A DNA stretch of 64,000 nucleotides from Bradyrhizobium sp. CCBAU 051011. Its GTDB lineage: Bacteria; Pseudomonadota; Alphaproteobacteria; Rhizobiales; Xanthobacteraceae. Below, piece after piece: positions 50,640 through 58,862 of this stretch; within the stretch, counting starts at the first letter, position 1; every line of letters begins with the position of its first letter. The stretch lies in contig NZ_CP022222.1 in NCBI RefSeq assembly GCF_009930815.1, positions 4,010,501 through 4,074,500 of the forward strand, given 5' to 3'. The position numbers were made by a program, and so were the translations under genes. The notes beneath the pieces were generated by a model. That model saw nothing but the letters and a program-made list of their open reading frames with translations. It was not told where the DNA came from and made no database searches.

Positions 50640-52802
50640 ATGAACAGGACAGCCTTCTCCCTGCCCGAGCACAGCGAATACCGGACCAGCGGCGGTCTGG
50701 CGATTTCGCGCGCCGTCGAGCAGTTCACCGGAAACGCCAAGCGCCTCGACGACCTGATCGATCTGCTCGATCGCCGCCGTGGGGTCGTGCTGTCCTCCGG
50801 CACCACTGTGCCGGGCCGCTACGAGAGTTTCGACCTCGGCTTTGCCGATCCACCGCTGGTGCTGGAAACCGCCGGCTCGAATTTTTCGCTGACCGCGTTG
50901 AATGCACGCGGCGAGGTGCTGATCAGCTTCCTCGGCGACGTGCTGCGTGAGCCTTGCGTGGTGATCTCGGAAAAAAGCCCGACGCGGCTGGCCGGGCACA
51001 TCATCCGCGGCGCCGCGCCGGTCGAGGAAGACCAGCGCACCCGCCGCGCCAGCGTGATGTCGCTTGTGCGTGATCTCATCGCGGCCTTGTCGGCCAACGA
51101 CGATCCGCTGCTCGGCCTGTTCGGCGCCTTCGCCTACGACCTCGTGTTCCAGATCGAGGATCTCGTGCAGAAGCGGGCGCGGGAGGCCGACCAGCGCGAC
51201 ATCGTGCTCTACGTGCCGGATCGCCTGCTGGCCTATGACCGCGCCACCGGCCGCGGCGTGGTGCTGAGCTATGATTTCTCCTGGAAGGGAAAATCCACGC
51301 AAGGCCTGCCGCGCGACACCGCCGTGAGCATCTACGCCAAAACGCCGCGGCAGGGCTTTGCCGATCACGCGCCCGGCGAGTATCAGGCCACCGTCGAGGT
51401 CGCGCGCGCGGCGTTTGCGCGCGGCGACCTGTTCGAGGCGGTGCCGGGGCAGCTCTTCGCCGAGCCCTGCGAACGTTCGCCGGCCGAAGTGTTCCAGCGG
51501 CTGTGCCGCATCAACCCGTCGCCCTACGGCGCGCTGATGAATCTTGGCGACGGCGAATTTCTGGTGTCGGCCTCGCCGGAAATGTTCGTGCGCTCGGATG
51601 GGCGGCGCGTCGAGACCTGCCCGATCTCGGGTACGATCGCGCGCGGCGTCGACGCAATCGGCGATGCCGAGCAGATCAGGCAATTGCTGAACTCGGAAAA
51701 GGACGAGTTCGAGCTCAACATGTGCACTGACGTCGACCGCAACGACAAGGCGCGGGTTTGCATTCCCGGCACCATCAAGGTGCTGGCACGGCGGCAGATC
51801 GAGACCTATTCAAAGCTGTTTCATACCGTCGATCACGTCGAGGGCATGCTGCGCCCGGGCTTCGATGCGCTCGACGCCTTCCTGACCCACGCCTGGGCGG
51901 TGACGGTGACAGGCGCGCCGAAATTGTGGGCGATGCAGTTCGTCGAGGACAATGAGCGTTCGTCGCGGCGCTGGTACGCCGGTGCGATCGGCGCTGTGAA
52001 TTTCGACGGCAGCATCAATACCGGGCTCACCATCCGCACCATCCGCATGAAGGATGGCCTCGCCGAAGTGCGCGTCGGCGCCACCTGCCTGTTCGATTCC
52101 GATCCCGCCGCGGAAGACCGCGAATGCCAGGTCAAGGCGGCCGCGCTGTTCCAGGCGCTGCGCGGCGATGCGCCAAAGCCGCTCTCGACCTTTGCACCCG
52201 ACGCCACCGGCTCGGGCCGCAAGGTGCTGCTGATCGATCACGACGACAGCTTTGTGCATATGCTGGCGGATTACTTCCGGCAGGTCGGCGCCAATGTAAC
52301 GGTGGTCCGGCACGTGCACGCGCAGGAGATGCTGAAGAAGAACTGGGATCTGCTGGTGCTCTCTCCGGGCCCGGGCCGGCCGGAGGACTTTGGAATCTCC
52401 AAGACCATTGGAACTGCTCTCGACCGAAAACTGCCGATCTTCGGCGTCTGCCTCGGCGTGCAGGCGATCGGCGAATATTTCGGCGGCCAGCTCGGCCAGC
52501 TCACCCAGCCCGCGCACGGTCGTCCGTCGCGGATTCAGGTGCGCGGCGGGCGCTTGATGCAGAACCTGCCGAACGAGATCGTGATCGGCCGCTATCATTC
52601 GCTCTATGTCGAGCGCGACAGCGTGCCAGATGTACTCGAAGTCACCGCGACCACCGAGGACGGCGTCGCGATGGCGATCGAACACAAGACCCTGCCGGTC
52701 GGCGGCGTGCAGTTTCATCCGGAATCGCTGATGTCGCTCGGCGGCGAGGTGGGGCTACGGATCGTCGAAAACGCGTTTCGACTGAACGTTGGAGCAAACT
52801 GA
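50640..52802 (+). CDS. trpE: Anthranilate synthase, fused TrpE and TrpG
   Basis: The 720-residue enzyme makes anthranilate from chorismate and glutamine. The TrpE half (1-510) has the chorismate-binding core (INPSPYGALMNLGDGEFLVSASPEMFVR; ISGTIARG; DVDRNDKARVC; GAIGAVNFDGSINTGLTIRT). The TrpG half (about 522-720) has FGVCLGVQAI with the catalytic Cys and FHPESLMS with the His. The fusion is the rule in Rhizobiales. Expression is probably set by the upstream leader. Cytosolic. Confidence 0.96.
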   Translation: MNRTAFSLPEHSEYRTSGGLAISRAVEQFTGNAKRLDDLIDLLDRRRGVVLSSGTTVPGRYESFDLGFADPPLVLETAGSNFSLTALNARGEVLISFLGDVLREPCVVISEKSPTRLAGHIIRGAAPVEEDQRTRRASVMSLVRDLIAALSANDDPLLGLFGAFAYDLVFQIEDLVQKRAREADQRDIVLYVPDRLLAYDRATGRGVVLSYDFSWKGKSTQGLPRDTAVSIYAKTPRQGFADHAPGEYQATVEVARAAFARGDLFEAVPGQLFAEPCERSPAEVFQRLCRINPSPYGALMNLGDGEFLVSASPEMFVRSDGRRVETCPISGTIARGVDAIGDAEQIRQLLNSEKDEFELNMCTDVDRNDKARVCIPGTIKVLARRQIETYSKLFHTVDHVEGMLRPGFDALDAFLTHAWAVTVTGAPKLWAMQFVEDNERSSRRWYAGAIGAVNFDGSINTGLTIRTIRMKDGLAEVRVGATCLFDSDPAAEDRECQVKAAALFQALRGDAPKPLSTFAPDATGSGRKVLLIDHDDSFVHMLADYFRQVGANVTVVRHVHAQEMLKKNWDLLVLSPGPGRPEDFGISKTIGTALDRKLPIFGVCLGVQAIGEYFGGQLGQLTQPAHGRPSRIQVRGGRLMQNLPNEIVIGRYHSLYVERDSVPDVLEVTATTEDGVAMAIEHKTLPVGGVQFHPESLMSLGGEVGLRIVENAFRLNVGAN

Positions 52803-52808
52803 TTGGAT

Positions 52809-52891
52809 CGTCATTGCGAGGAGCGAAGCGACGAAGCAATCCATACCCGGTGCGTGGCACGATGGATTGCTTCGCTACGCTCGCAATGATG
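52809..52891. repeat. Dispersed palindromic repeat, family A
   Basis: CGTCATTGCGAGGAGCGAAG at the left and CTACGCTCGCAATGATG at the right fold on each other with an inner AAGCAATCCAT / ATGGATTGCTT pair. It starts 6 bases after the trpE stop codon. Confidence 0.87.
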
Positions 52892-52921
52892 TAGGAAAAA
52901 TCGAAAGCGAGATTGATATCA

Positions 52922-53461
52922 ATGACATTCGATCACGACATCAAGGCCACCGTCCGTACCATTCCGGACTACCCGAAGAAGGGCATCCTGTTTCGCGACA
53001 TCACCACGCTGCTGGCGGATGCGCGCGCGTTCCGCCGCGCGGTCGACGAACTGGTGCAGCCGTGGGCGGGATTGAAGATCGACAAGGTGGCCGGCATCGA
53101 GGCGCGGGGCTTCATCCTCGGCGGCGCGGTGGCGCATCAGGTCTCCGCCGGCTTCGTGCCGATCCGGAAAAAAGGCAAGCTGCCGCACACGACGGTGCGG
53201 ATCGCCTATTCGCTGGAATACGGCATCGACGAAATGGAAATGCATGTCGATGCGATCCAGCCCGGTGAACGCGTCATCCTGGTCGATGATCTCATCGCCA
53301 CCGGCGGCACCGCGGAGGGCGCGGTAAAACTGCTGCGCCAGATCGGTGCCAACGTGGTCGCGGCCTGCTTCATCATCGACCTGCCGGATTTGGGCGGCGC
53401 CGCCAAGCTGCGCGCGATGGAAGTGCCGGTGCGCACGCTGATGGCGTTCGAGGGGCATTAG
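52922..53461 (+). CDS. apt: Adenine phosphoribosyltransferase
   Basis: The 179-residue enzyme salvages adenine to AMP with PRPP. The PRPP-binding motif [13 protein letters not shown] is at about 118-130, and [18 protein letters not shown] (14-31) and [15 protein letters not shown] are typical Apt segments. The ATG at 52922 was chosen over an in-frame TTG at 52913. Cytosolic. A family A repeat lies on both sides of the gene. Confidence 0.95.
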   Translation: MTFDHDIKATVRTIPDYPKKGILFRDITTLLADARAFRRAVDELVQPWAGLKIDKVAGIEARGFILGGAVAHQVSAGFVPIRKKGKLPHTTVRIAYSLEYGIDEMEMHVDAIQPGERVILVDDLIATGGTAEGAVKLLRQIGANVVAACFIIDLPDLGGAAKLRAMEVPVRTLMAFEGH

Positions 53462-53528
53462 AGTTCTTTGCTCGCGACGGCCGCGAGGTGAGTGACCGAC
53501 AACTTTCAACTTCGCAAAGCTCTCTCTC

Positions 53529-53616
53529 CGTCATTGCGAGGAGCGAAGCGACCGAAGCAATCCATCTTTCCGCGTATGCGGTGACAATGGATTGCTTCGC
53601 TTCGCTCGCAATGACA
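53529..53616. repeat. Dispersed palindromic repeat, family A
   Basis: CGTCATTGCGAGGAGCGAAG and CTTCGCTCGCAATGACA ends with inner AAGCAATCCAT / ATGGATTGCTT. It lies between the apt and GIY-YIG-like genes. Confidence 0.87.
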
Positions 53617-53626
53617 TAGAGCCTGA

Positions 53627-53959
53627 TCAAACCGCCTCGGCGCCGAGCTGCGACCGCCAGTGTAGCGCGCGCTCCTTCAAGAGCCCGTCGCGAACATACG
53701 ACGTCTCTTCCTCTTCCAGCCGCTCGCATTCTTCGAACGTGAAGCTGTCGGAGCCATGCGCGGTCCATGCGGCCTGCAGGCTGTGGCAGGGGTGGCTGCC
53801 CTGGCGCAGCGAGAACCAGATCCGGTTCTGGATTTTTTCGAGATTGGGCGTCTGGCCGACCCAGGTCTCGGCGGTCACCGCGCAGCGGATCAGGAAAATC
53901 CCCGCATAGGTTTTCCGCTCCTTGTAGGCGGCGATGGCGGCCTTTCTGGCTGATGTCAT
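53627..53959 (-). CDS. GIY-YIG nuclease-like small protein
   Basis: The 110-residue protein follows the GIY-YIG outline: AGIFLIRC in place of GIY, WVGQTPNLEKIQNRIWFSLRQGSHP with WVG for YIG and the conserved Arg, and a Glu in FTFEECERLEE. Tyr residues of the motif are replaced by Phe and Trp, so nuclease activity is uncertain. Common in Bradyrhizobium. The palindrome TTACCCGGGTAA lies 68 bases upstream of its start codon and may be its operator. Cytosolic. Confidence 0.75.
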   Translation of the reverse strand: MTSARKAAIAAYKERKTYAGIFLIRCAVTAETWVGQTPNLEKIQNRIWFSLRQGSHPCHSLQAAWTAHGSDSFTFEECERLEEEETSYVRDGLLKERALHWRSQLGAEAV

Positions 53960-54026
53960 TGGAGTCTCGCGGGACGGTGGTCAGGGTCTGACAAGGTCCT
54001 AACAGGCCAACCGCTCGCCGTCAATA

Positions 54027-54038
54027 TTACCCGGGTAA
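54027..54038. promoter_or_regulatory. 12-base palindrome upstream of the GIY-YIG-like gene
   Basis: TTACCCGGGTAA is a perfect palindrome in an AT-rich patch (TCAATA before it, AATTATCGAC after it) between the stop codon of the first ATPase gene and the start of the GIY-YIG-like gene. Its form suits a dimeric TetR- or MarR-type repressor; none is encoded nearby. Confidence 0.45.
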
Positions 54039-54061
54039 AATTATCGACGTTGTGAGCGGCC

Positions 54062-54733
54062 TCACGGCCGCTGCGGGTTCAGGCTGAACTCCAGCTCGCG
54101 AAAGCTGGTGTAGTTCCGGCGGATCCACTGGTGCAACTCGGTCGAGGAGTCCCGCTCGTTGCGCAGGTAGTCGGTGAAGGAGAAGGTCAGCCGGCCGATA
54201 TAGGTCTTCAGGAACGAGGGCAGCGCCGTTATCCGCAGCACCCGACCGGTGTCCATTTCGGGCGGCAGTTCGCCGCGCACCACATATTCGTTGTCGATCG
54301 TAATCAGCGCTTTCGGCGGAATCTGTTCCTGCAACATCGGATAGCTGCGGGCGGAAACGCGGTCGGTATCGGCGATGAACAGGATGGTCGGCGCCACGCC
54401 CCGCCGCGCGGCTTCCTTCAGGAAGCCGATCTCGTGGATCATCTTGAAGAACTCGTCGAACGCATGAAAGCCGAGGTCGATGACCTTGGCGATATCGTCG
54501 TTGACGATCAGGCGGTCCATCAGCTGCATCTTGCCATAGGTGTCCATAACATCCGCCGTCTCGGTGAGCCGCGGCAGATATTCGAGCAGCGATGGTTCCT
54601 TCAGGTTGATGTCGAAGGAGCACACCGAACCGTTCTTCAAAAGCAGGAACTCGCTCAACAGACGCGCGAGCAGCGTCTTGCCGACCAGCGGCCGAGGCGA
54701 GCAGATGATGTAGACAGGCGTGGCACTCATCAC
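54062..54733 (-). CDS. P-loop ATPase related to MinD/ParA, with deviant Walker A
   Basis: The 223-residue protein begins with VYIICSPRPLVGKTLLARLLSEFLLLKNG, where the first part of the Walker motif lacks the signature Lys of ParA/MinD proteins but keeps GKT. LCSFDINLKEPSLLEYLP and VIDLGFHAFDEFF resemble the second and third ParA motifs. It starts 56 bases from the stop codon of the other ATPase gene, on the same strand. The two share helix patterns such as the RWIRRNYTS-like C-terminal helices. Function unknown; not MipZ. Confidence 0.68.
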   Translation of the reverse strand: MMSATPVYIICSPRPLVGKTLLARLLSEFLLLKNGSVCSFDINLKEPSLLEYLPRLTETADVMDTYGKMQLMDRLIVNDDIAKVIDLGFHAFDEFFKMIHEIGFLKEAARRGVAPTILFIADTDRVSARSYPMLQEQIPPKALITIDNEYVVRGELPPEMDTGRVLRITALPSFLKTYIGRLTFSFTDYLRNERDSSTELHQWIRRNYTSFRELEFSLNPQRP

Positions 54734-54789
54734 CTGCTATATCAAAGGATTTTCTCGGCTAATCCAGCCCCGTCGCGGCGGCTGCGCGA

Positions 54790-55539
54790 CTATTTTTCGC
54801 CGCCGCGCGTGCTCGATTTGGCGCCGACGAGATCAGTCAGCTTGATGCGGTCGAACTCGCTCCAGACGTTGGCAAGCCAGTGCCGCACATAGCCGCGCAG
54901 CACGAACGAATAGTTCGCGGCCTCGTCGTCCTTGCCCTTGTTGGCGACGAATTTGAGGAACGGCACCGAGGAAACCTCGACCTGCTCATAGGCCATTTCG
55001 TTGAGCTTGGGGATTACAAGGTCGGTGGCGTCCTTGATACGGTGAAAGTAGGAGTTGTAGGTCGACTGGTCCCACTGGAAAAACTGGGTGTCGTTGATGA
55101 AGTTCTTCACCAGGTAATATTTGGCGCCCTGCATGAAGCCTGCGGTCTCGGCGATTTCGTCCAGCGAGGCGATCGAGGGGCCGAGTATATGGAACACGGC
55201 AAAGGTGATCTGCCCTGCCTTCGCCGCATCGAGGAAGCCAATGTCGCGCAGCGAAGCCAGCGCCGGCGACAGCAGTCCGGCGCGGACGTCGATGACGGTC
55301 ACCGAGGGTCCCGCGCTTAGCGTATCGAAGATCTTCATCTGGTCCGAGGTCGTCGTCATGTCGACGATCTCGGTGATGTCGGGGTGGAAGCGCTTCAGGG
55401 TGCCGCGCGGGGATTCGGTGTCGAATGCCCGGGTCGGCACGTTATTGGCGCTGAAGTAATCCAGGAGCGTCCGGGACACGGTCGTCTTGCCGACCCCGCC
55501 CTTGTCCGCGCCCACCACAATCACGACTGGCTTTCCCAT
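54790..55539 (-). CDS. MinD/ParA-like ATPase of unknown function
   Basis: The 249-residue protein has the deviant Walker A loop VVGADKGGVGKTTVSRTLLDY (6-26) with both signature Lys residues, then VPTRAFDTESPRG and a VTVIDVRAGLLSPALASL switch region, all ParA/MinD-like. No DNA-binding N-terminal extension, and no ParB-type partner, is next to it. With the following ATPase gene it forms a two-gene unit. A role in positioning, pole-localised assembly or secretion is possible but unproven. Confidence 0.75.
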   Translation of the reverse strand: MGKPVVIVVGADKGGVGKTTVSRTLLDYFSANNVPTRAFDTESPRGTLKRFHPDITEIVDMTTTSDQMKIFDTLSAGPSVTVIDVRAGLLSPALASLRDIGFLDAAKAGQITFAVFHILGPSIASLDEIAETAGFMQGAKYYLVKNFINDTQFFQWDQSTYNSYFHRIKDATDLVIPKLNEMAYEQVEVSSVPFLKFVANKGKDDEAANYSFVLRGYVRHWLANVWSEFDRIKLTDLVGAKSSTRGGEK

Positions 55540-55705
55540 GAAATTCCCTTGAACAGCAGTTCCGACCGCGGGAGCGACCGGGAGGCCCCAATCCCTGCTT
55601 TGGGCGCGAACATGGCAGAAACAAGGGATAATTCAATCTCTTGGAGGGCCATCGCCATTATTCATACCGAATTCGTTAATCGGCGGCGGCGAAAGGGGCG
55701 ACCGC

Positions 55706-56902
55706 CTACCGGTGCGGGCCCCAAGGGCCGTCCGAGGCCCCGGAACGGGTGCCCGGGACGCCGGCAGGTTCGCCGGCGTCGCTCCAGGGGCCGCGGGGAA
55801 CCGGCGGCGGCGGAAGCTGCTCGCTGGCCGATTCTTGGACCTCATCGGCTTCGTCCGCCGTCTCGGACGGCAAGGCCAGCGGGCCGGGGTCATGGCCGCC
55901 GGCAAACTGCACCAGCGCCTTGACGCGCGCATCGACCGAGGGATGGGTCGCGAACAGATCGGCAAACCCTTCGCGCGGATTGTCGACACAGAGCTCCATC
56001 ACCGCCGACGTCGCGCCGGGCAGCTCGCCGCGGTTCTCGATCTTGCGCAGCGCCGTGATCATGGCGTCCGGATTCTTGGTCAGCTCGACCGAGCCCGCAT
56101 CGGCCAATAGTTCGCGCGACCGCGACAGCGCGAGCTTGACGACCTGCGACAACAGCCACGCCAGCATGATCAGCACCACCGCGATAATGATCGCCATGAT
56201 CGCGCCGCCGCCGCCCTTGCCGCGGTCGGATGACGAAGAAGAGGACGACGATGACGATGACGACGAAGACGACCAGCCGCTTCCGGAGGAATTCCACGAC
56301 AGGTTGGTGAACATGCGAAAGAACAATTCGCCGAAAAAGCCCACCACGCCGGCGATGATTACGGCGACCACCATCAACTGCACGTCGCCGTTGCGGATAT
56401 GCGTGAGCTCGTGGCCAAGCACGGCCTCGATCTCCTGGTCGTTGAGCGCCTTGAGAAGGCCCGACGTCACCGTGATGGAATATTGCCGCCGATTGAGGCC
56501 GGTGGCGAAGGCGTTCAGCGCCGGGCTGTCCATCACCTTCAGCTTCGGCATCGGGATGCCGCGCGAGATGCAGAGATTTTCCAGGAGATTGTAGAGTCGC
56601 GGCTGCTGCTGCCGCGTCACGCTCTCGCCGCCGGTCACGGCGTCGATCATGTTCTGGTGGAAGAAATAGGCGATCACGATCCACAAGGCCGCGATGATCG
56701 TGGCATAGGGAGAGGCCGCGATCAGGTCGCGCGAGGCGCGTGTCAGATAATAGTTGAGTGATGCACCGCTGTTGAGCACGACTTCCGCAACCAGCGCGCC
56801 GGCGAAGACCAGCACGTAGATCAGCAGAAACAGGCCGGCGAGCAGCAGCATCGAACGAAACTTGTTCGATGCGATATGCGTGTAGAGACCGTACGCGGCC
56901 AT
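55706..56902 (-). CDS. M48 family metalloprotease (HtpX-like)
   Basis: The 398-residue membrane protease has four or so helices and the zinc site LGHELTHIRNGD (His164, Glu165, His168) with a further Glu in SRELLADAGSVEL. Between helices 3 and 4 sits a run of 15 Ser residues (211-225) that looks like a flexible or slippage-prone loop. The C-terminal 80 residues are Pro/Gly-rich. It likely degrades misfolded membrane proteins. It lies beside lemA on the same strand, a common pair in proteobacteria. Confidence 0.88.
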   Translation of the reverse strand: MAAYGLYTHIASNKFRSMLLLAGLFLLIYVLVFAGALVAEVVLNSGASLNYYLTRASRDLIAASPYATIIAALWIVIAYFFHQNMIDAVTGGESVTRQQQPRLYNLLENLCISRGIPMPKLKVMDSPALNAFATGLNRRQYSITVTSGLLKALNDQEIEAVLGHELTHIRNGDVQLMVVAVIIAGVVGFFGELFFRMFTNLSWNSSGSGWSSSSSSSSSSSSSSSDRGKGGGGAIMAIIIAVVLIMLAWLLSQVVKLALSRSRELLADAGSVELTKNPDAMITALRKIENRGELPGATSAVMELCVDNPREGFADLFATHPSVDARVKALVQFAGGHDPGPLALPSETADEADEVQESASEQLPPPPVPRGPWSDAGEPAGVPGTRSGASDGPWGPHR

Positions 56903-56918
56903 GATGCGTCACCACATG

Positions 56919-56998
56919 TCATTCCGGGGCGCCGCGAAGCGGCGAACCCGGAATCTCGAGATTCCGGGTTCACGCCGTTGGCGTGCCCCGGAATGACG
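56919..56998. repeat. Dispersed palindromic repeat, family E
   Basis: GTCATTCCGGGGC at the left and GCCCCGGAATGACG at the right pair over the length, with the inner palindrome GAATCTCGAGATTC. It lies between the M48 and LemA genes. Confidence 0.85.
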
Positions 56999-57019
56999 AA
57001 AGAGAGACATGGATAGCCC

Positions 57020-57580
57020 TTAGAACTTCACGCTCGGCACCGTCTCGACTTCGGTGCGGCTGGCGCCGAGGTCGAAGAATTCCTTGCGGGTGAAGCCGAA
57101 CATGCCGGCGAACAGCGCGGCGGGAAGCTGCTGGATGCCGGTGTTGTATTCCTGGACTGCGTTGTTGAAGAAGCGGCGGCTGGCCGCGATCTTGTTTTCG
57201 AGGTCGGAGAGCTCGCCGGCGAGCTGCTGGAAATTGGCGTTGGCCTTGAGGTCCGGATAGGCCTCCGACAGCGCGATCAGGCGGCCAAGCGCGCCGCTGA
57301 GCTGGTTTTCCGCCGCCGACACCTGCGCCGGGCCCTGCGCCGACATCGCCGAATTGCGCGCCTTGATGACGTCGTCGAGCGTGCCGCGCTCATGCTGGGC
57401 GTAGCCCTTCACGGTCTCGACCAGGTTCGGGATCAGGTCGTGGCGCTGCTTGAGCTGGACGTCGATGTCGGCGAAGGCCTGGCTGACGCGCTGGCTGAGC
57501 GCGACCAGGCGGTTATACGCGCCGAACGCAAACAGCACGATGATGACGATGACGCCGAGAACGATCCAGCCGGTCGACAT
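57020..57580 (-). CDS. lemA: LemA family protein
   Basis: The 186-residue protein (ATG 57580, AGGAG 9 bases upstream) has one N-terminal helix (WIVLGVIVIIVLFAFGAYNRLV), then the long LemA helical domain: SQAFADIDVQLKQRHDLIPNLVETVKGYAQHE and ASRRFFNNAVQEYNTG, ending in a C-terminal VPSVKF. Its function is unclear; association with M48 proteases is recurrent, so it probably works with the neighbour. The bulk is outside the membrane on one side. An in-frame TTG at 57589 is an alternative start. Confidence 0.9.
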   Translation of the reverse strand: MSTGWIVLGVIVIIVLFAFGAYNRLVALSQRVSQAFADIDVQLKQRHDLIPNLVETVKGYAQHERGTLDDVIKARNSAMSAQGPAQVSAAENQLSGALGRLIALSEAYPDLKANANFQQLAGELSDLENKIAASRRFFNNAVQEYNTGIQQLPAALFAGMFGFTRKEFFDLGASRTEVETVPSVKF

Positions 57581-57717
57581 GACGGACAACTCCTGAAGGG
57601 GGACGAAAGACAGTGGAACCTAGACGAAAATCGGGGCGTGCGGCAGCCCGCCCGAGAGGTGGGGCATGGCTTTAGTCGGAAGTGGGGCGGGATAAGTTCA
57701 AGGCGCAACGCTCTCCC

Positions 57718-57798
57718 GTCATTCCGGGATGGTGCGCTAGCACCAGACCCAGAATCTCGAGATTCCGGGTTCGATGCTTCGCATCGCCCCGGAATGAC
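57718..57798. repeat. Dispersed palindromic repeat, family E
   Basis: CGTCATTCCGGG and CCCCGGAATGACG ends with the inner GAATCTCGAGATTCCGGG. It ends 4 bases before the stop codon of the Rsm22-like gene. Confidence 0.85.
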
Positions 57799-57801
57799 GA
57801 A

Positions 57802-58770
57802 TCAACTAACCGCATCGCCCCATCGCCAGCGCCGCGCACTGGCATACTCCGCCCTGGTGCGGCGGGGCATTTTTGTCAGGGAGAGACCTACCGGTGTGCA
57901 GAGTTTGGCGGTTACCTCGACCTTGGTAACTATCGGTTGCGCCAGCACCCGGGACGGACGCTGATCAAGCGGCGCGCGCGTCAGCGCGACATAGCTGAAC
58001 TTCTCATCCTCGAATGGCAGCTCGGCGCCCTTGACCTGCTTGTGCGCGCGCGAGCGCTGCAGGCGCTGGGTGAAATGGCACCAGTCGGGCGCCTGTAACG
58101 GGCATGGGCCGTCATGCGGGCAGGGGGCGACAACATGTGCGCCCAGCGCGATCAATTGCGCACGCAGCGCGATGATCCGGGCATAGCCGGCGGGCGTACC
58201 GGGTTCGACCACGAGCAGCGTGTCGCGGGTCTTGGTCCACATCTGCTCAGCGAGCGCCCGCTGTTCAGCGTCGCCGATCTCGCCGATCATGTAGCTCGCC
58301 ACGACGAGATCGGCCGTATCCGCATTCGCCAGCGCAGCGCGGGCCTCGCCGCGCTGGTAGCTTGCGTCGCGCAGGCGAAAGCTGTCGACGACGAGGTCGA
58401 GCGCCAGCGTGCGCAACGCGTCGTTGGAGTCGAGCAGGGTAAAGCGTCGCAGAGACGGGAACGCTTCGGCCGCCGCCCAGGTCGCCGTGCCGGGCCCTGC
58501 GCCGACATCGAGCGAGTTGTTGGGGGCGAAGTCCGGCCTGATCTCGATGAGCGCGTTCAGGCTGGCCGTGACCGCGGCATAGGTCGCTGGCATTCGCGCC
58601 AGTGCGTAGGTGAGTGCGTCTGTCTCCGAGCGGATCGTGCCGGAGCCGCCGCCATCGCGATAGGTCTTCGAGATGGCGGCCGCACGGCCGGCGGCGTCGC
58701 TGCGGGAAAAGCCGCGCAGCTTGCCGTCGAGCGCGGCTTTCAGCTCAGCGGGGAGGTCGGGTGAGGTCAT
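57802..58770 (-). CDS. Rsm22-like small-subunit rRNA methyltransferase
   Basis: The 322-residue protein has a SAM-binding Rossmann fold with LDVGAGPGTATWAAAEAF (about 91-108) and the Rsm22 Cys cluster CPHDGPCPLQAPDWCHF, which probably holds an Fe-S or Zn centre. Bacterial members are annotated as small ribosomal subunit Rsm22 proteins; the exact site is not known. Start and end lie between two family E repeats. Cytosolic. Confidence 0.86.
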   Translation of the reverse strand: MTSPDLPAELKAALDGKLRGFSRSDAAGRAAAISKTYRDGGGSGTIRSETDALTYALARMPATYAAVTASLNALIEIRPDFAPNNSLDVGAGPGTATWAAAEAFPSLRRFTLLDSNDALRTLALDLVVDSFRLRDASYQRGEARAALANADTADLVVASYMIGEIGDAEQRALAEQMWTKTRDTLLVVEPGTPAGYARIIALRAQLIALGAHVVAPCPHDGPCPLQAPDWCHFTQRLQRSRAHKQVKGAELPFEDEKFSYVALTRAPLDQRPSRVLAQPIVTKVEVTAKLCTPVGLSLTKMPRRTRAEYASARRWRWGDAVS

Positions 58771-58777
58771 AGCCTGC

Positions 58778-58858
58778 CGTCATTCCGGGGCGGTCCGCAG
58801 GACCGAACCCGGAATCTCGAGATTCCAGGTCTATGCTTCGCATAGCCCCGGAATGACA
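58778..58858. repeat. Dispersed palindromic repeat, family E
   Basis: CGTCATTCCGGGGCGG and GCCCCGGAATGACA ends with inner GAATCTCGAGATTCCAGG. It separates the Rsm22-like gene from smc and ends 4 bases before the smc stop codon. Confidence 0.85.
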
Positions 58859-58862
58859 AGAA

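Noticed and set aside
54790..55539. Second ATPase as MipZ or chromosomal ParA
   Set aside because: The core motifs fit ParA/MinD in general, but the sequence around them and the lack of a parB neighbour do not match either.
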